Shown: positions 24,766 through 33,898, numbered from the stretch's first letter. The stretch is 64,000 nt of DNA from Levilactobacillus zymae DSM 19395 (GCF_001434115.1 NZ_AZDW01000037.1:1-64000); one strand, 5' to 3'. Notes: generated by a model from the letters alone, not told the origin. Numbers and translations: made by a program.

Positions 24766-26691
24766 ATGAGCTTTTTAGAGCTAAAAAATATTCACAAATC
24801 TTATTACATGAACAAGACGCCCTTTCCCGTTCTGAAGGGAATCAGCCTGAAGTTCGACCGCGGCGAGTTCGTGTCGATTCTGGGGGAGTCCGGGGGTGGG
24901 AAAACCACGCTGATGAACATCATCGGTGGGTTGGACGCCCAGTACGAGGGCGACGTCTTGCTGAACGGCGAGTCGTTACACCACGCGTCCGTGAAGCAAC
25001 TGGATACCTTCCGGCGGCAAACGATTGGGTTTATCTTCCAGAACTTTAACCTGATCAGTCACCTCAGTATCCTAGACAACGTGATGGTGTCACTGCAGAT
25101 GACCAAACTCAGTCGCAAGGAACAGCGCGAACGGGCCACCGAGTTGTTGGACCAGGTGGGGTTGAAGGAGCACCGGCACAAGCATCCGAACCAACTCTCG
25201 GGGGGGCAGAAGCAACGGGTCGCCATCGCGCGGGCCTTGGCCTCGGATCCCGACATCATCATTGCCGACGAACCTACCGGGGCACTGGATTCGCAGAACA
25301 CCCAGGAAATCCTGGTGTTGATGGACGACATCGCGGCCAGTGGCAAACTGGTCATCTGTGTGACCCACTCGCAAGAGGTCGCCGACCACGGGACGCGAAT
25401 CGTGCACATGGCCGATGGGGTCATCGACCGCGACGAGAACCTGAAGGAACCGTTTCCGGTCAACGACCACGCCGAAATGCCCGCAAAGCACCTGGGCTTC
25501 ATGGCGATGGTCCGCATGGCCTTACAGCACATGCGTTATAACCTGGGGCGGAACCTGTTGATCATCTTCGGGGCGTCCATCGGGATTTTCAGTGTGATTC
25601 TGATGCTGGGCTTAGGCCGCGGGGTCAAGGGCTACATTAATCACGAAATTTATTCGCAGATTAAGCCCACCGCGGTCCAGGTGGCCCAGAAGACCACCAG
25701 TGAAAACCCTAAGAAGCTCGAAATGAAGACCGCCGACGTGCAGCGCTTAAAGAAGCTCGACCACGTCAAGAAGGTTCAACTCGGTTTCTACACCCAGGGC
25801 GCCCAGGTCCAACGCAACGGGACCAGTTCGACGGCGCAGATCGTCCAAACGGTCACCGACCAGATGTTGGCCAAGAGCGTCAAGAAGGGCCACACCCCCA
25901 AGACCGGTGAAGTGATGCTGTCGAAGGATTTCGCCAAGAAATTCAATAAGCAACATCCTTATCGGCTGGTGGGCAAGACGGTCAAGGTTTCCCTGACGGC
26001 CATGGACAAGAACAACATTCCGACCGTGATGACCAAGAAATTGACGGTCAGCGGGGTGACCGATGGCAGCAGTGGTCAGTTACAGACCAACCTTCAGACC
26101 ATCAAGCAGATGTATCAAAGCAAGCACCTGACCTTCCGGGCCAACTTCGCGACGGTCGACATTGCCGGCTTTAGCCACGTGACTGGCGTCCAGGATAAGA
26201 TTCGGGCGCTCAAGGCCAGCAACGGCAAGGCCCAGTATCAATTGACGGGGGCCGGTGCCATCGTGTCGACGCTGAACACCTACATCCAGTTGGCGTTCTA
26301 CGTCTTGGCCGCGATTGCCGGCATCTCGCTGTTGGTTTCCGCGATCATGATCATCGTGGTGCTCTACATCAGCGTATCCGAACGAACCAAGGAAATCGGG
26401 ATTCTGCGAGCCTTAGGGGTCCGGCGCCGCGACATCAAGAACCTGTTCTTGTCGGAGGCCTTCTTCTTGGGACTGTTCTCCAGTATCTTGGCGTTGGCCT
26501 TCACCGAACTGGTGGCGGTCTTAGCCAACAACGTGGCCACCAAGTACATCGGCTACAGCATCATTGGCATCACCGGCAACTACCTGCTCTTCGGGGTGGT
26601 CGTCGCCATCGTGATCAGCCTGCTGGCCGCGCTGGCACCATCGAGTCGGGCCGCCAAGCTCGATCCAATCGAAGCCTTAGCCTACGAATAA
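24766..26691 (+). CDS. MacB-like ABC transporter, fused ATPase and permease
   Basis: 641 residues. Residues 1 to about 225 are the ATPase: Walker A GESGGGKTT, Q-loop FIFQNFNLISHL, signature LSGGQKQRVAIARAL, Walker B IIIADEPTGALDS, H-loop VCVTHSQE. Residues about 245-641 are a MacB/FtsX permease with one membrane segment near 270, a large extracytoplasmic domain and three more segments at the C-terminus (ISLLVSAIMIIVVLY, FLGLFSSILALAF, LLFGVVVAIVISLLAAL). Such type VII ABC proteins extrude peptides or drive extracellular work. No periplasmic adaptor or immunity gene lies beside it. Confidence -1.
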   Translation: MSFLELKNIHKSYYMNKTPFPVLKGISLKFDRGEFVSILGESGGGKTTLMNIIGGLDAQYEGDVLLNGESLHHASVKQLDTFRRQTIGFIFQNFNLISHLSILDNVMVSLQMTKLSRKEQRERATELLDQVGLKEHRHKHPNQLSGGQKQRVAIARALASDPDIIIADEPTGALDSQNTQEILVLMDDIAASGKLVICVTHSQEVADHGTRIVHMADGVIDRDENLKEPFPVNDHAEMPAKHLGFMAMVRMALQHMRYNLGRNLLIIFGASIGIFSVILMLGLGRGVKGYINHEIYSQIKPTAVQVAQKTTSENPKKLEMKTADVQRLKKLDHVKKVQLGFYTQGAQVQRNGTSSTAQIVQTVTDQMLAKSVKKGHTPKTGEVMLSKDFAKKFNKQHPYRLVGKTVKVSLTAMDKNNIPTVMTKKLTVSGVTDGSSGQLQTNLQTIKQMYQSKHLTFRANFATVDIAGFSHVTGVQDKIRALKASNGKAQYQLTGAGAIVSTLNTYIQLAFYVLAAIAGISLLVSAIMIIVVLYISVSERTKEIGILRALGVRRRDIKNLFLSEAFFLGLFSSILALAFTELVAVLANNVATKYIGYSIIGITGNYLLFGVVVAIVISLLAALAPSSRAAKLDPIEALAYE

Positions 26692-26699
26692 TCAATAAG

Positions 26700-26735
26700 A
26701 AAACCGTTGACGTTTAAACGCGTCAACGGTTTTTA
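26700..26735 (+). terminator. Rho-independent terminator
   Basis: AAAACCGTTGACG pairs with CGTCAACGGTTTT around a short loop, then T. Confidence -1.
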
Positions 26736-27189
26736 ATTTGGTTACGGTTTTAATGGGGTGTCACCCTAAAAATAACGGCTGAAAACGGAAAGAACCCGTC
26801 CACGAGATAGGTGCAGTAGGCGGGCCGTTTCCGTCACAGAATTTGAGAAGTTAAGCTGACTAAGACCTAACTTTACGGGTTTATTCTAACATGTGGGACG
26901 AGGAAAACCAACCCTAAGATGACAGCTTTAGCTATTATCTTTACTAGGGAATTTAGTGGTAAAAATTGCTGGGTCGTTAGAGGATTGAACGAGTTTTGGA
27001 GAGATGCTAATATTAAAAATAACTTCATTGGGAAGAGAACCCTGTTAGGAATAGAGTAAAGAAATGGCTAATAAGTTGCAGTTAGAAACTGCCTTTTATA
27101 CAAATTAATTTATAAGACAAATTGCTTAGGAGTTTGCAGCTAAACACGTAAACTGGGAGATGGTTAGAAAAAAGGAGGAATTTTAGGTT
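26736..27189. other. Intergenic region upstream of the amidase, AT-rich
   Basis: About 450 bases without a gene. An imperfect long hairpin occurs at 26783-26836 (ACGGAAA ... TTTCCGT with inner CCCG/CGGG). From about 26880 the sequence becomes clearly more AT-rich than its surroundings and stays so into the amidase gene. The amidase promoter lies at 26985-27013, leaving a leader of about 170 bases. Confidence -1.
26985..27013 (+). promoter_or_regulatory. Probable promoter of the amidase gene
   Basis: TTGAAC, 17-base spacer, TAATAT. Confidence -1.
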
Positions 27190-29334
27190 ATGGTTAAATG
27201 GGCTTCTGGTCATCACTGTTGGAAACGATCTCTCGGTCGGTGGTTCCTACTGGGGTTAACGTTTGTGAGTGTTGGCGCGCCGGTGGTTACAGGGCGAGCA
27301 TCTACCTTACCAGTAACAGTTAATGAAGCGTCAACGGGATTATCATCACAGGTGTATCGTCGGAGTTCAGCGCTAGCTTTGGCGGCTGCTATTCGAAGCG
27401 GTAAGGTTACAAGTGTTGAATTAGTTAAGCAGGCATTTGCCAAGTTAAAGGCAGATAATCCCCACTTGAATGCAGTCATTACGCTACGAGAAAAGCAGGC
27501 ATTACAAGAAGCGGCTAGTCTAAAGGATACGGGCCAACCCTTTTTGGGCGTCCCCATTTTAATCAAGGGACTGGGCCAGGCTATGGCGGGAGAATCTAAT
27601 ACCAACGGTTTGTTGACGGCACGTCAGGCAACTTATAGTAAAACTGGAACTTTTGTGGCTAACTTACAAAAAGCAGGCTTCATTGTTATTGGTCAGACGA
27701 ACTTTCCTGAAATGGGATTGTTGAATGTAACTACGTCAAAGCTTTACGGGGATGCGCGTAATGCGTGGAATCCCGGGTTCCAACCGGGTGGCTCATCAGG
27801 TGGTTCTGCGACCAGTGTAGCTGATGGAATAGTTCCGATTGCTACGGGAAATGATGCGGGTGGATCTATTCGTATTCCGGCATCGTGGTCTGGATTAGTA
27901 GGATTGAAGCCAACTCAAAGCATTATTCAAGGAGATAGCCACACAGGTCATGGGGTTAACTTTGCTGAGACCAAGACGATGGCGGACACGGAAGCCCTAT
28001 TTAACGCTTTAGCAACGAATCAAGCTCAACCAGCACCTAAAACGCTTAAGCACGTAACTGTTGCTTATAGCTTGAAATCGCCAGTTAATACGCCGGTTAG
28101 TCCAGATGCCATTCAGGCGGTACAACAGGCAGTCAAGTTCTTAGAACAACAGGGGATTAAAGTAAAACAGGTTGACCCGCCATTGGATGGTGTGGCACTG
28201 ATGAAAGACTACTATGTCCGTAACACGTCGGCGGGGGCCTATTCGGCGCAATTAACTAAGACTTATCAAAAGCGAGAAATGGTGCCTGATGATGTAAGTC
28301 CGTTAAATTGGGGCCTCTATCAGGCTTCCAAGAACGTGACGGCTCAACAGTTAAAGGCTGCTGAAACGGAGATTGATCAGGCAGCTAACACCATGGAAAA
28401 CTTTCATCAAAAGTATACTCTGCTTCTACAACCTACTACGGCCACAACGGCACCAAGTATTGACGATCCCTCAGTATTGCCAGAAAACGAGGCTAAGTTA
28501 CGGCATATGGAAACCATTCCCGTTAACCAACAAATGCCATTAATTTACGACTCTTGGCTACATGGTTTGACTAAAACGCCATACACTCAACAGGCTAATT
28601 TGACCGATGAACCGGCGATTAGTTTACCAACCTATGTCTCGGCTAAGGGAATGCCTCTAGGGATTCAGTTCAACGCAGCTAAGGGCCAAGACCGTCTATT
28701 GATGAAGGTTGGGGAACTCTTTGAGCAACACCACCAATTCAAACTACTGCAAGACCAAACGACTACTGAAACCACCACGACGCCTTCAACGTCTACGGAC
28801 ACGACACCGACGTCCCCGAGTGAATCGGCTAAGCCAACCACGCCAGCGCCAACGCAACCTAGCGTAACCGCGCCAACGTCGCCCGCGAAGCCGACCGTTC
28901 AGCCTAGTCGGACCGTCAAGGCCGTTTACCTGACCAAGGCCTTTAAACTCTACCAAAACGTCACGAATCTAACCGTTAAGCGTAGTTACAGCGCGCACAG
29001 TCGGGCTACGGCACCACACTTCAAGGTGACGGGCATCGTGACGCTCAAGAACGGCCAGCGGTTCTACCGGGTCAAGGGCGGCTACATTCGCGTCAACGCG
29101 GCGGCACATAACCTGTACTATCAACGCAAGACCAAGCGGGTGGCGGTCATCGCTAAGCACGGCATCTACGAGTACCGCCACGCCACGTTGAAGGCCAACC
29201 AGCGCGTCAAACTGGTCAAGCCCAAGACCGTCTTAAAAGTGAAGAAAATCGTCTTTCAGGGCCACGTCACCCGGTACCAACTGACCAACGGCCACTACAT
29301 CACGGCCAACCGGCAGTTCATCCAGTGGCGTTAA
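27190..29334 (+). CDS. Secreted amidase-signature enzyme with C-terminal DUF5776 surface domain
   Basis: 714 residues. An N-terminal signal peptide (about 1-38) precedes an amidase-signature domain (about 58-520) with the Ser-cisSer-Lys triad: Lys126 in VPILIKGLGQ, cis-Ser202 in GGSSGGSA and Ser226 in DAGGSIRIPA. A Thr/Ser/Pro-rich linker (about 530-575) leads to a basic C-terminal module (about 578-714; VTRYQLTNGHYITANRQF) like the DUF5776 domains found in lactobacillar surface proteins. The enzyme probably hydrolyses an amide bond outside the cell; the substrate is unknown. The catalytic part is AT-rich in codon choice and the linker plus C-terminal module GC-rich, so the gene looks like a fusion. 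AAGGAGG precedes the ATG. Confidence -1.
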   Translation: MVKWASGHHCWKRSLGRWFLLGLTFVSVGAPVVTGRASTLPVTVNEASTGLSSQVYRRSSALALAAAIRSGKVTSVELVKQAFAKLKADNPHLNAVITLREKQALQEAASLKDTGQPFLGVPILIKGLGQAMAGESNTNGLLTARQATYSKTGTFVANLQKAGFIVIGQTNFPEMGLLNVTTSKLYGDARNAWNPGFQPGGSSGGSATSVADGIVPIATGNDAGGSIRIPASWSGLVGLKPTQSIIQGDSHTGHGVNFAETKTMADTEALFNALATNQAQPAPKTLKHVTVAYSLKSPVNTPVSPDAIQAVQQAVKFLEQQGIKVKQVDPPLDGVALMKDYYVRNTSAGAYSAQLTKTYQKREMVPDDVSPLNWGLYQASKNVTAQQLKAAETEIDQAANTMENFHQKYTLLLQPTTATTAPSIDDPSVLPENEAKLRHMETIPVNQQMPLIYDSWLHGLTKTPYTQQANLTDEPAISLPTYVSAKGMPLGIQFNAAKGQDRLLMKVGELFEQHHQFKLLQDQTTTETTTTPSTSTDTTPTSPSESAKPTTPAPTQPSVTAPTSPAKPTVQPSRTVKAVYLTKAFKLYQNVTNLTVKRSYSAHSRATAPHFKVTGIVTLKNGQRFYRVKGGYIRVNAAAHNLYYQRKTKRVAVIAKHGIYEYRHATLKANQRVKLVKPKTVLKVKKIVFQGHVTRYQLTNGHYITANRQFIQWR

Positions 29335-29558
29335 TCCTAAGAATTTGCTGAGAACGACTAAAGCGTGACTGGCCAACGTTTGGCGGGGGTCGATTAATTA
29401 ACAGCCGCAAGTTGAATTGACGAATGCCGTTTGAGGCGGTAAAGTGGGCGCAGTGGGCATCGAGAATTGGCCCACCGTGATTCGGGAGAGAACCGGATCG
29501 CCGCTTACGCCAATGGCGGGCTGCTGGGGGCGGGCAACCTCACCCCGGAAAACAAGCC

Positions 29559-29587
29559 TTGCCATTCTGAACGTATGTTCGTATAAT
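29559..29587 (+). promoter_or_regulatory. LexA-controlled promoter
   Basis: TTGCCA, 17-base spacer, TATAAT, with a perfect Gram-positive LexA box GAACGTATGTTC (consensus GAAC-N4-GTTC) at 29569-29580 inside the spacer. Such a site normally marks an SOS gene, but only about 190 bases of non-coding or decayed sequence separate it from the next terminator. Confidence -1.
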
Positions 29588-29775
29588 GAGAAGCGAGACC
29601 ATCGCGGCTTTTTAGGGTAGTATTCCCCTCATCTGGGGCGACCCCCGGGTGCAACGTATGATTTTTGCACGGTCAACTTTTGTCGTCTGACTAGCAATGG
29701 GTCACCATCACCGGGATGGTGGCCGGGAAGACCTTACCGGCGAGCGAAATCCTCGTGGTCGTCGCGTCTATCAAT

Positions 29776-29823
29776 AAAGGAACCAAGTTTTCGTGGGGAT
29801 ACGAAAACTTGGTTCCTTTTTTT
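29776..29823. terminator. Strong bidirectional terminator
   Basis: AAAGGAACCAAGTTTTCGT pairs perfectly with its inverse around a 6-base loop, with A and T runs on both sides; it can end both the SOS transcript and the minus-strand gene at 29857. Confidence -1.
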
Positions 29824-29856
29824 CGTTCAAATCAATTGGGATTGCCGGAGTTACCG

Positions 29857-30909
29857 TTAGAAGGCGCGAGTGGTCTTCATGACCTGGGCCGGTCGGTTGG
29901 TTAACAGGTAGCCCGTACCGTTACTGGTGAACTGTAAGCCTTCAAATTCGCGTTTGCCGTTCAGGTTCGTGGCCTCAACGTCGCGGGCCTTGAGGTGGCC
30001 GAGCTTGCTGACGGGTACGGACGAGATGCTGCCGTCGCTGATGAAGTACAGCCGGTTACGCTTGGTGTTGTACGCCAACGACTGATTCTTGGTGCCGGGA
30101 TTGTGCCGCAGACCCTGCATGATCAGGTGGAATTTCACGGACTTACTGTGAATCTTTCCCTGGTAGATCTTGACGGTGCCCTTAGGTGCCCAGCCGCCGT
30201 TGGAGTAGGTGTAAAAATAGGCGTTACCATGCTTATCGAAGGTCAGGTTTTCGCCCATCGGGACCGTGTTCTTCAACATGAAGTTGATCCGCTTAACGGG
30301 TTTTAGGGTCTTGGTGCTGACCTGCTGGACGTTGCTATGGATGGCGGTGGCGCCCACGAACCAGAGTTGACCGTTCTTGGGGTTGCGGGCTAACGATTGG
30401 CCGTGACCACAAGCGAAGTCCGGCCCGACCTTGACGTTCTTCAGGATGGCCTTATCTTTAGCTGTCAGGGCGTGGTTGACCCGGTCCTTGTCGGCCTGCG
30501 CCAACGCGGCTGAGGTGGCGCCCAGCTTGCGGAGGGCGGCTAAATTGTACTTGGCGATGAAGCCGCGGTTGTTGTGGTGGGTACTCAGCACGTACATGGT
30601 CCGACCGGTGCGGTCTATCACCAGACTTTGGGGATTCTGCCAGCCAATCTGGTCGGGCAACAGGATGTCGGTCTTGAAACCGACCTTGGTGCCCTTGGTA
30701 CTGGTCAGGGTCGTCCCGCCGCCCGTGAAACTGTAGCGCGGAACGAAGAGGTTCCGGTTATTTACCGTTTTATAGTGGGCCACGTTATAGTTGGCCAGGG
30801 CGTTGCCGTGTTGGGTGTAGGTCTTGGCCGCGGCCGTCAGACTCGTCCCGCCGACGAAAAAGAGGGCGGCAACCGTGGCGGTCAGCCAGGCCCAGGTATT
30901 TTGGTGCAT
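29857..30909 (-). CDS. Secreted lactobacillar protein, possible beta-propeller
   Basis: 350 residues with a signal peptide (cleavage likely after LTAAAKT, about residue 28). The mature part has repeated short strand patterns of the kind YVLSTHHNN, NGQLWFVGA, GNAYFYTY and RNRLYFISDG, each about 50 residues apart, suggesting a beta-propeller. There is no LPXTG or membrane anchor, so it is released or wall-bound by charge (the mature protein is basic). I do not recognise a function. AAGGAGTGG precedes the ATG. Confidence -1.
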   Translation of the reverse strand: MHQNTWAWLTATVAALFFVGGTSLTAAAKTYTQHGNALANYNVAHYKTVNNRNLFVPRYSFTGGGTTLTSTKGTKVGFKTDILLPDQIGWQNPQSLVIDRTGRTMYVLSTHHNNRGFIAKYNLAALRKLGATSAALAQADKDRVNHALTAKDKAILKNVKVGPDFACGHGQSLARNPKNGQLWFVGATAIHSNVQQVSTKTLKPVKRINFMLKNTVPMGENLTFDKHGNAYFYTYSNGGWAPKGTVKIYQGKIHSKSVKFHLIMQGLRHNPGTKNQSLAYNTKRNRLYFISDGSISSVPVSKLGHLKARDVEATNLNGKREFEGLQFTSNGTGYLLTNRPAQVMKTTRAF

Positions 30910-31132
30910 CGATAATCCACTCCTTATATGCTAAATTCATCACAAGTTATTTATAACACGAACAATCCGAAAAAGAAAATTTTCTTGCGACCAACTATTT
31001 AAAATCAACCGGTTTCTTGGCCCCTTAGTGGCGGCGGGACAATCAAGAGAACGCCGCAATGGGAGCGTTCTTATAACTAATGGATATGAATTGAAAGCGG
31101 CTAATTAAGGGGAAAGTGGGCAAAATTAGGAG

Positions 31133-31162
31133 TTAGACGGGTCTAGACCAACCCGGTATGCT
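31133..31162 (+). promoter_or_regulatory. Promoter with palindromic operator before the sigma-factor gene
   Basis: TTAGAC, 18-base spacer, TATGCT. The start-site region carries the perfect palindrome GTTCCC-CA-GGGAAC at 31170-31183, and the spacer contains GTCTAGAC, so expression is probably controlled by a dimeric regulator. Confidence -1.
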
Positions 31163-31213
31163 AGGTTCTGTTCCCCAGGGAACTAAACCTAAATAGAAAT
31201 GAGGATTTTGGAT

Positions 31214-31765
31214 TTGAGAAATAACAAAGAAGCGTTTGATTTCTTATTTGCTGGTGACCACGAACGGATTCTCCACGCGGCGTTAAAGCGACTGCACCTG
31301 TCGCCGTTGCATGCTGACTATGACGATTACCTCCAGGAAAGCCGACTTCTATTTCTCAAGATTTACCAGCGGTTTCCGGACGATCCGTTGGAAAAACCGC
31401 ACCAATTCCTGGCGTACGCGCACCAGAAGGTCTACTGGACCTTGTTGGACCGTTTGCGCAAGGAACGCCGACAGGACCAGCACCGTGCCGAGGGGGATCA
31501 CGAGACGCTGCTGGCCAGCTTACCCGCGACCCGGGTACCCCAAGAAGACGTGGAACGCCGGTTGACTCAGGAGCGGCTCTTGAAGGTCATCCACGCGCAG
31601 GGCACCTTGGGCGAGTGGACCTACCTGAGCGGCACGTTAGTCGACCAACTGACGCCCTCCGAGATTGCACGCCGGTGTAACGTCAGTCGGCAGACCGTGT
31701 ACCGCTGGCGACGAACGCTGGTCAAACGACTCCGGCAAAATAAATTTTGGCTAATGTGGCCTTAG
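31214..31765 (+). CDS. Sigma-70 family RNA polymerase sigma factor (ECF/ComX-like)
   Basis: About 183 residues. A sigma region 2-like segment is at about residues 15-90 (DDYLQESRLLFLKIYQRF, then LAYAHQKVYWTLLDRLRKERR), and a region 4 helix-turn-helix at about 145-180 (LTPSEIARRCNVSRQTVYRWRR). It is as small as alternative sigma factors of the SigH/ComX group of lactobacilli. The TTG at 31214 is preferred because GAGGA lies 8 bases before it; the ATG at 31199 has no ribosome binding site. The two tiny genes downstream are its usual companions in this group, as far as I recall. Confidence -1.
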   Translation: MRNNKEAFDFLFAGDHERILHAALKRLHLSPLHADYDDYLQESRLLFLKIYQRFPDDPLEKPHQFLAYAHQKVYWTLLDRLRKERRQDQHRAEGDHETLLASLPATRVPQEDVERRLTQERLLKVIHAQGTLGEWTYLSGTLVDQLTPSEIARRCNVSRQTVYRWRRTLVKRLRQNKFWLMWP

Positions 31766-31857
31766 GGGGTGACAAACGCGGGCGGAATTTCGTTAGTAAG
31801 AGTGTAAGGGTTGGCCAACCAACTTACATCACCTAACTTTGAGAGGAGTTTCAACTT

Positions 31858-32055
31858 ATGACAAAGACTTGGTTAAAGACGTCAATCACTTTCCTGATGG
31901 GGACCAATCCCGCGCATCCCGTCCACATCGTGCTGAACAACGGGGTCGCCGCACCGGAGTCCGAACAGGTCGAAGCCTTTGGAAGCTATTTAGCCAACTT
32001 GACGGGGTTACCCTTCATTCGAGCCAACGTGACCACGCAAAACGCTGTTGCCTAA
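31858..32055 (+). CDS. Small protein, DUF1659-like
   Basis: 65 residues. Weak resemblance to DUF1659, a small protein usually encoded directly before a DUF2922 protein. No membrane segment or cysteine. GAGAGGAG precedes the ATG by 8 bases. Together with the next gene it forms a tight pair behind the sigma-factor gene. Role unknown. Confidence -1.
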   Translation: MTKTWLKTSITFLMGTNPAHPVHIVLNNGVAAPESEQVEAFGSYLANLTGLPFIRANVTTQNAVA

Positions 32056-32088
32056 GTAATTTAAGACCAACGAGGAGGACGTTAATCA

Positions 32089-32313
32089 ATGAAGAGTTTG
32101 GAATTAGTTTTCAAGGGTACTGACCACCGGATCAAGAACCTGCGACTGAAGTACGTGAACGCCGATTTAACGGCGGAAGAAGCCGAAGCCATCATGGTCA
32201 AGATGGCGGCGACCAAGCTATTTGCCAAGCAAGACGTGGAACTCTACGCCACGCCGGTGAGCGCCACCGTGGTGGAAACCACCAAGACGCCGTTGCCGGG
32301 AGCGGCCGGCTAG
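32089..32313 (+). CDS. DUF2922 family small protein
   Basis: 74 residues. The pattern KSLELVFKGTDHRIKNLRLKY, then a central EEAEAIMVKMAATKLF and the end VELYATPVSATVVETTKT, matches DUF2922. The function is unknown. CGAGGAGG precedes the ATG, 33 bases after the preceding gene, so both are co-transcribed, closed by the terminator at 32343. Confidence -1.
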   Translation: MKSLELVFKGTDHRIKNLRLKYVNADLTAEEAEAIMVKMAATKLFAKQDVELYATPVSATVVETTKTPLPGAAG

Positions 32314-32342
32314 CGCAACCCTAACCTAACCGGGTGACAATC

Positions 32343-32381
32343 AAAAAACGCAGGTCCCTGTCCGGGGGATCTGCGTTTTTA
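32343..32381. terminator. Bidirectional terminator
   Basis: AAAAACGCAG pairs with CTGCGTTTTT around a loop containing GTCCC/GGGGAT; serves the DUF2922 gene and the opposing LysR gene. Confidence -1.
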
Positions 32382-32392
32382 CGTGGATGGAG

Positions 32393-33301
32393 TTAAACGG
32401 CCCCCGGGTGCTGGAGGACCTTGGCGGGATACTTGGTGGTCACGTAGGCGGTGATGGCGGCAATCATCTTGGCGGTCGACGGGGCCTTGGCCTGCTCGCT
32501 GTTGACCACCAGGCAGATGGTGCGGTAGAAGCGGGTGTCGAACGGGTAGACGTTGACGTCGCCACTGATGCGTTCCAGCGCTAGTTCCGGTAAGATACCC
32601 ATGCCCATGCCGGCCTCGACCATGGCCAAGATGGATTGGTCGTCGATGGAGAACCGCAGGGCGTTGGGCTGAATCTGATAGTGGTCCAGCGCGGCCTTGG
32701 TGTCCTTGTCGTAGTCGCCACGCTGGAGGATGAAGTTTTGTTTGACCAGGTCGGCCGCGGTCACCGTGGTCCGGTTGGCGGGGATGAAGTCGGCCGGGGT
32801 GATGCAGTAGATTTCATCCTTGATCAGGGGCAACACGGTGAGTTTCTCGTTGACCGGAAGCGCGGAGAAGCCTAAATCGAGACGCCCGGTCTTGACGGCC
32901 GCCGCAATCTCCGTGAAGTCGGCTTGTTCGACGTTGATGGCGATGTCCGGGTAATCCTGTTTGAAATTTTGGATGATGGGGGGCAGCCAGTTGATGCACA
33001 CGGACGAAAAGGCGCCTAGCCGCACGGACCCGGAGTTGAGGCCCTTGATGTTGGCGGCGGCCTGTTCGAGGCGCTCCTCGGCGTTGACGATTGCCTGAAT
33101 CAGCGGTTGGACGGATTTGCCGTCGGGGGTCAGTTCGACGCCCGAACGGTTGCGGATGAACAGGCTGAAGCCGAGTTCCTTTTCCAGCTGGTTGACCGAA
33201 TGACTAATGGCGGACGGCGTGACGTTTAAGATCTGGGCTGCCCGGTAAAAGGTGTGTTCTTGAATGATGGCTTGAAAGACGCGATAGGCAAATGGAAGCA
33301 T
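32393..33301 (-). CDS. LysR-family transcriptional regulator, orphan
   Basis: 302 residues with an N-terminal winged helix (HTFYRAAQILNVTPSAISHSVNQLE, seen as TFYRAAQILNVTP and SAISHSVNQLE) and a substrate-binding domain (GSVRLGAFSSV, LDLGFSALP). AAGGAGGTGG precedes the ATG. No divergent target gene lies beside it, only ~350 bases of non-coding sequence, so its regulon cannot be inferred from position. Confidence -1.
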   Translation of the reverse strand: MLPFAYRVFQAIIQEHTFYRAAQILNVTPSAISHSVNQLEKELGFSLFIRNRSGVELTPDGKSVQPLIQAIVNAEERLEQAAANIKGLNSGSVRLGAFSSVCINWLPPIIQNFKQDYPDIAINVEQADFTEIAAAVKTGRLDLGFSALPVNEKLTVLPLIKDEIYCITPADFIPANRTTVTAADLVKQNFILQRGDYDKDTKAALDHYQIQPNALRFSIDDQSILAMVEAGMGMGILPELALERISGDVNVYPFDTRFYRTICLVVNSEQAKAPSTAKMIAAITAYVTTKYPAKVLQHPGAV

Positions 33302-33647
33302 GCCCGGCCACCTCCTTGGTTAAAATGAAGAATTTTCACGTAAATGGTCAATACATGAATAGTTCTTTCCGTTAAGGCCATTCTATCATATCGCCGGGGC
33401 GGGGGATAGGGCGACTAGCGGGTTCGGTGGGTCGCGGAACCGACTGGAAAAATAGAATAGTAATAATAGGAAAAGATTTATTTCAGAGGCACTCTTTAAT
33501 CGGCCTTTTACCGCCAGACCGCGCGCTTAACGGCAATAAAAATCGACGCTCAACCAGTCAATTGGTCGAGCGCCGGTTCGGTGGGTCGCTGATGGTCTGA
33601 TATCTCAGACGATGTGAGCGGAGCACATACCATGACAGATCAAACTA
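33302..33647. other. Intergenic region
   Basis: Holds two copies of GGTTCGGTGGGTCGC (33421-33435 and 33575-33589) and between them a hairpin with CGCTC-A-ACCA / TGGT-C-GAGCG (about 33547-33572) that may end minus-strand transcription of the small gene at 33648. No gene. Confidence -1.
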
Positions 33648-33878
33648 TCAACGAAAGGCAATCCGGTAATGTTGGACGCCGTCAATCGTGCGGACGGTCT
33701 CCTCGGCACCGTCGGTCAGCTTCCCGTCATGCCAGAAGCTGGGGTGTTGGTGACCCACAAAGTAGAAGGTATACCGTGCCGTGTTGGCTTGCTTGGAAAC
33801 GGACAAGTAACCACGGTCTTGATCGGACAACTGAACGACTTGATCCTGTTGCTTAGGATCGACATAAATCGTGAGCAT
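33648..33878 (-). CDS. Small protein of unknown function
   Basis: 76 residues, not recognised. It starts LTIYVDPKQQDQVVQL and continues ARYTFYFVGHQHPSFWHDG, consistent with a small beta-rich soluble protein. The ATG at 33878 is supported by AAGGTGGAGGTGAG just upstream. The promoter at 33899-33927 is good, so the gene is likely real and monocistronic. Confidence -1.
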   Translation of the reverse strand: MLTIYVDPKQQDQVVQLSDQDRGYLSVSKQANTARYTFYFVGHQHPSFWHDGKLTDGAEETVRTIDGVQHYRIAFR

Positions 33879-33898
33879 CTCTCTCACCTCCACCTTGG

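Larger units (their letters stand above)
29335..29856. other. Intergenic region with SOS promoter and decayed sequence
   Basis: About 520 bases. Short open stretches (RIAAYANGGLLGAGNLTP near 29490; WVTITGMVAGKTLPASE near 29700) lack starts and look like gene remnants that I cannot place. An SOS-type promoter is at 29559-29587 and a strong terminator at 29776-29823. Confidence -1.

Noticed and set aside
29716-29904. 62-codon plus-strand frame across the terminator at 29776
   Set aside because: It reads through the terminator hairpin into the end of the opposing secreted protein gene and has no ribosome binding site.
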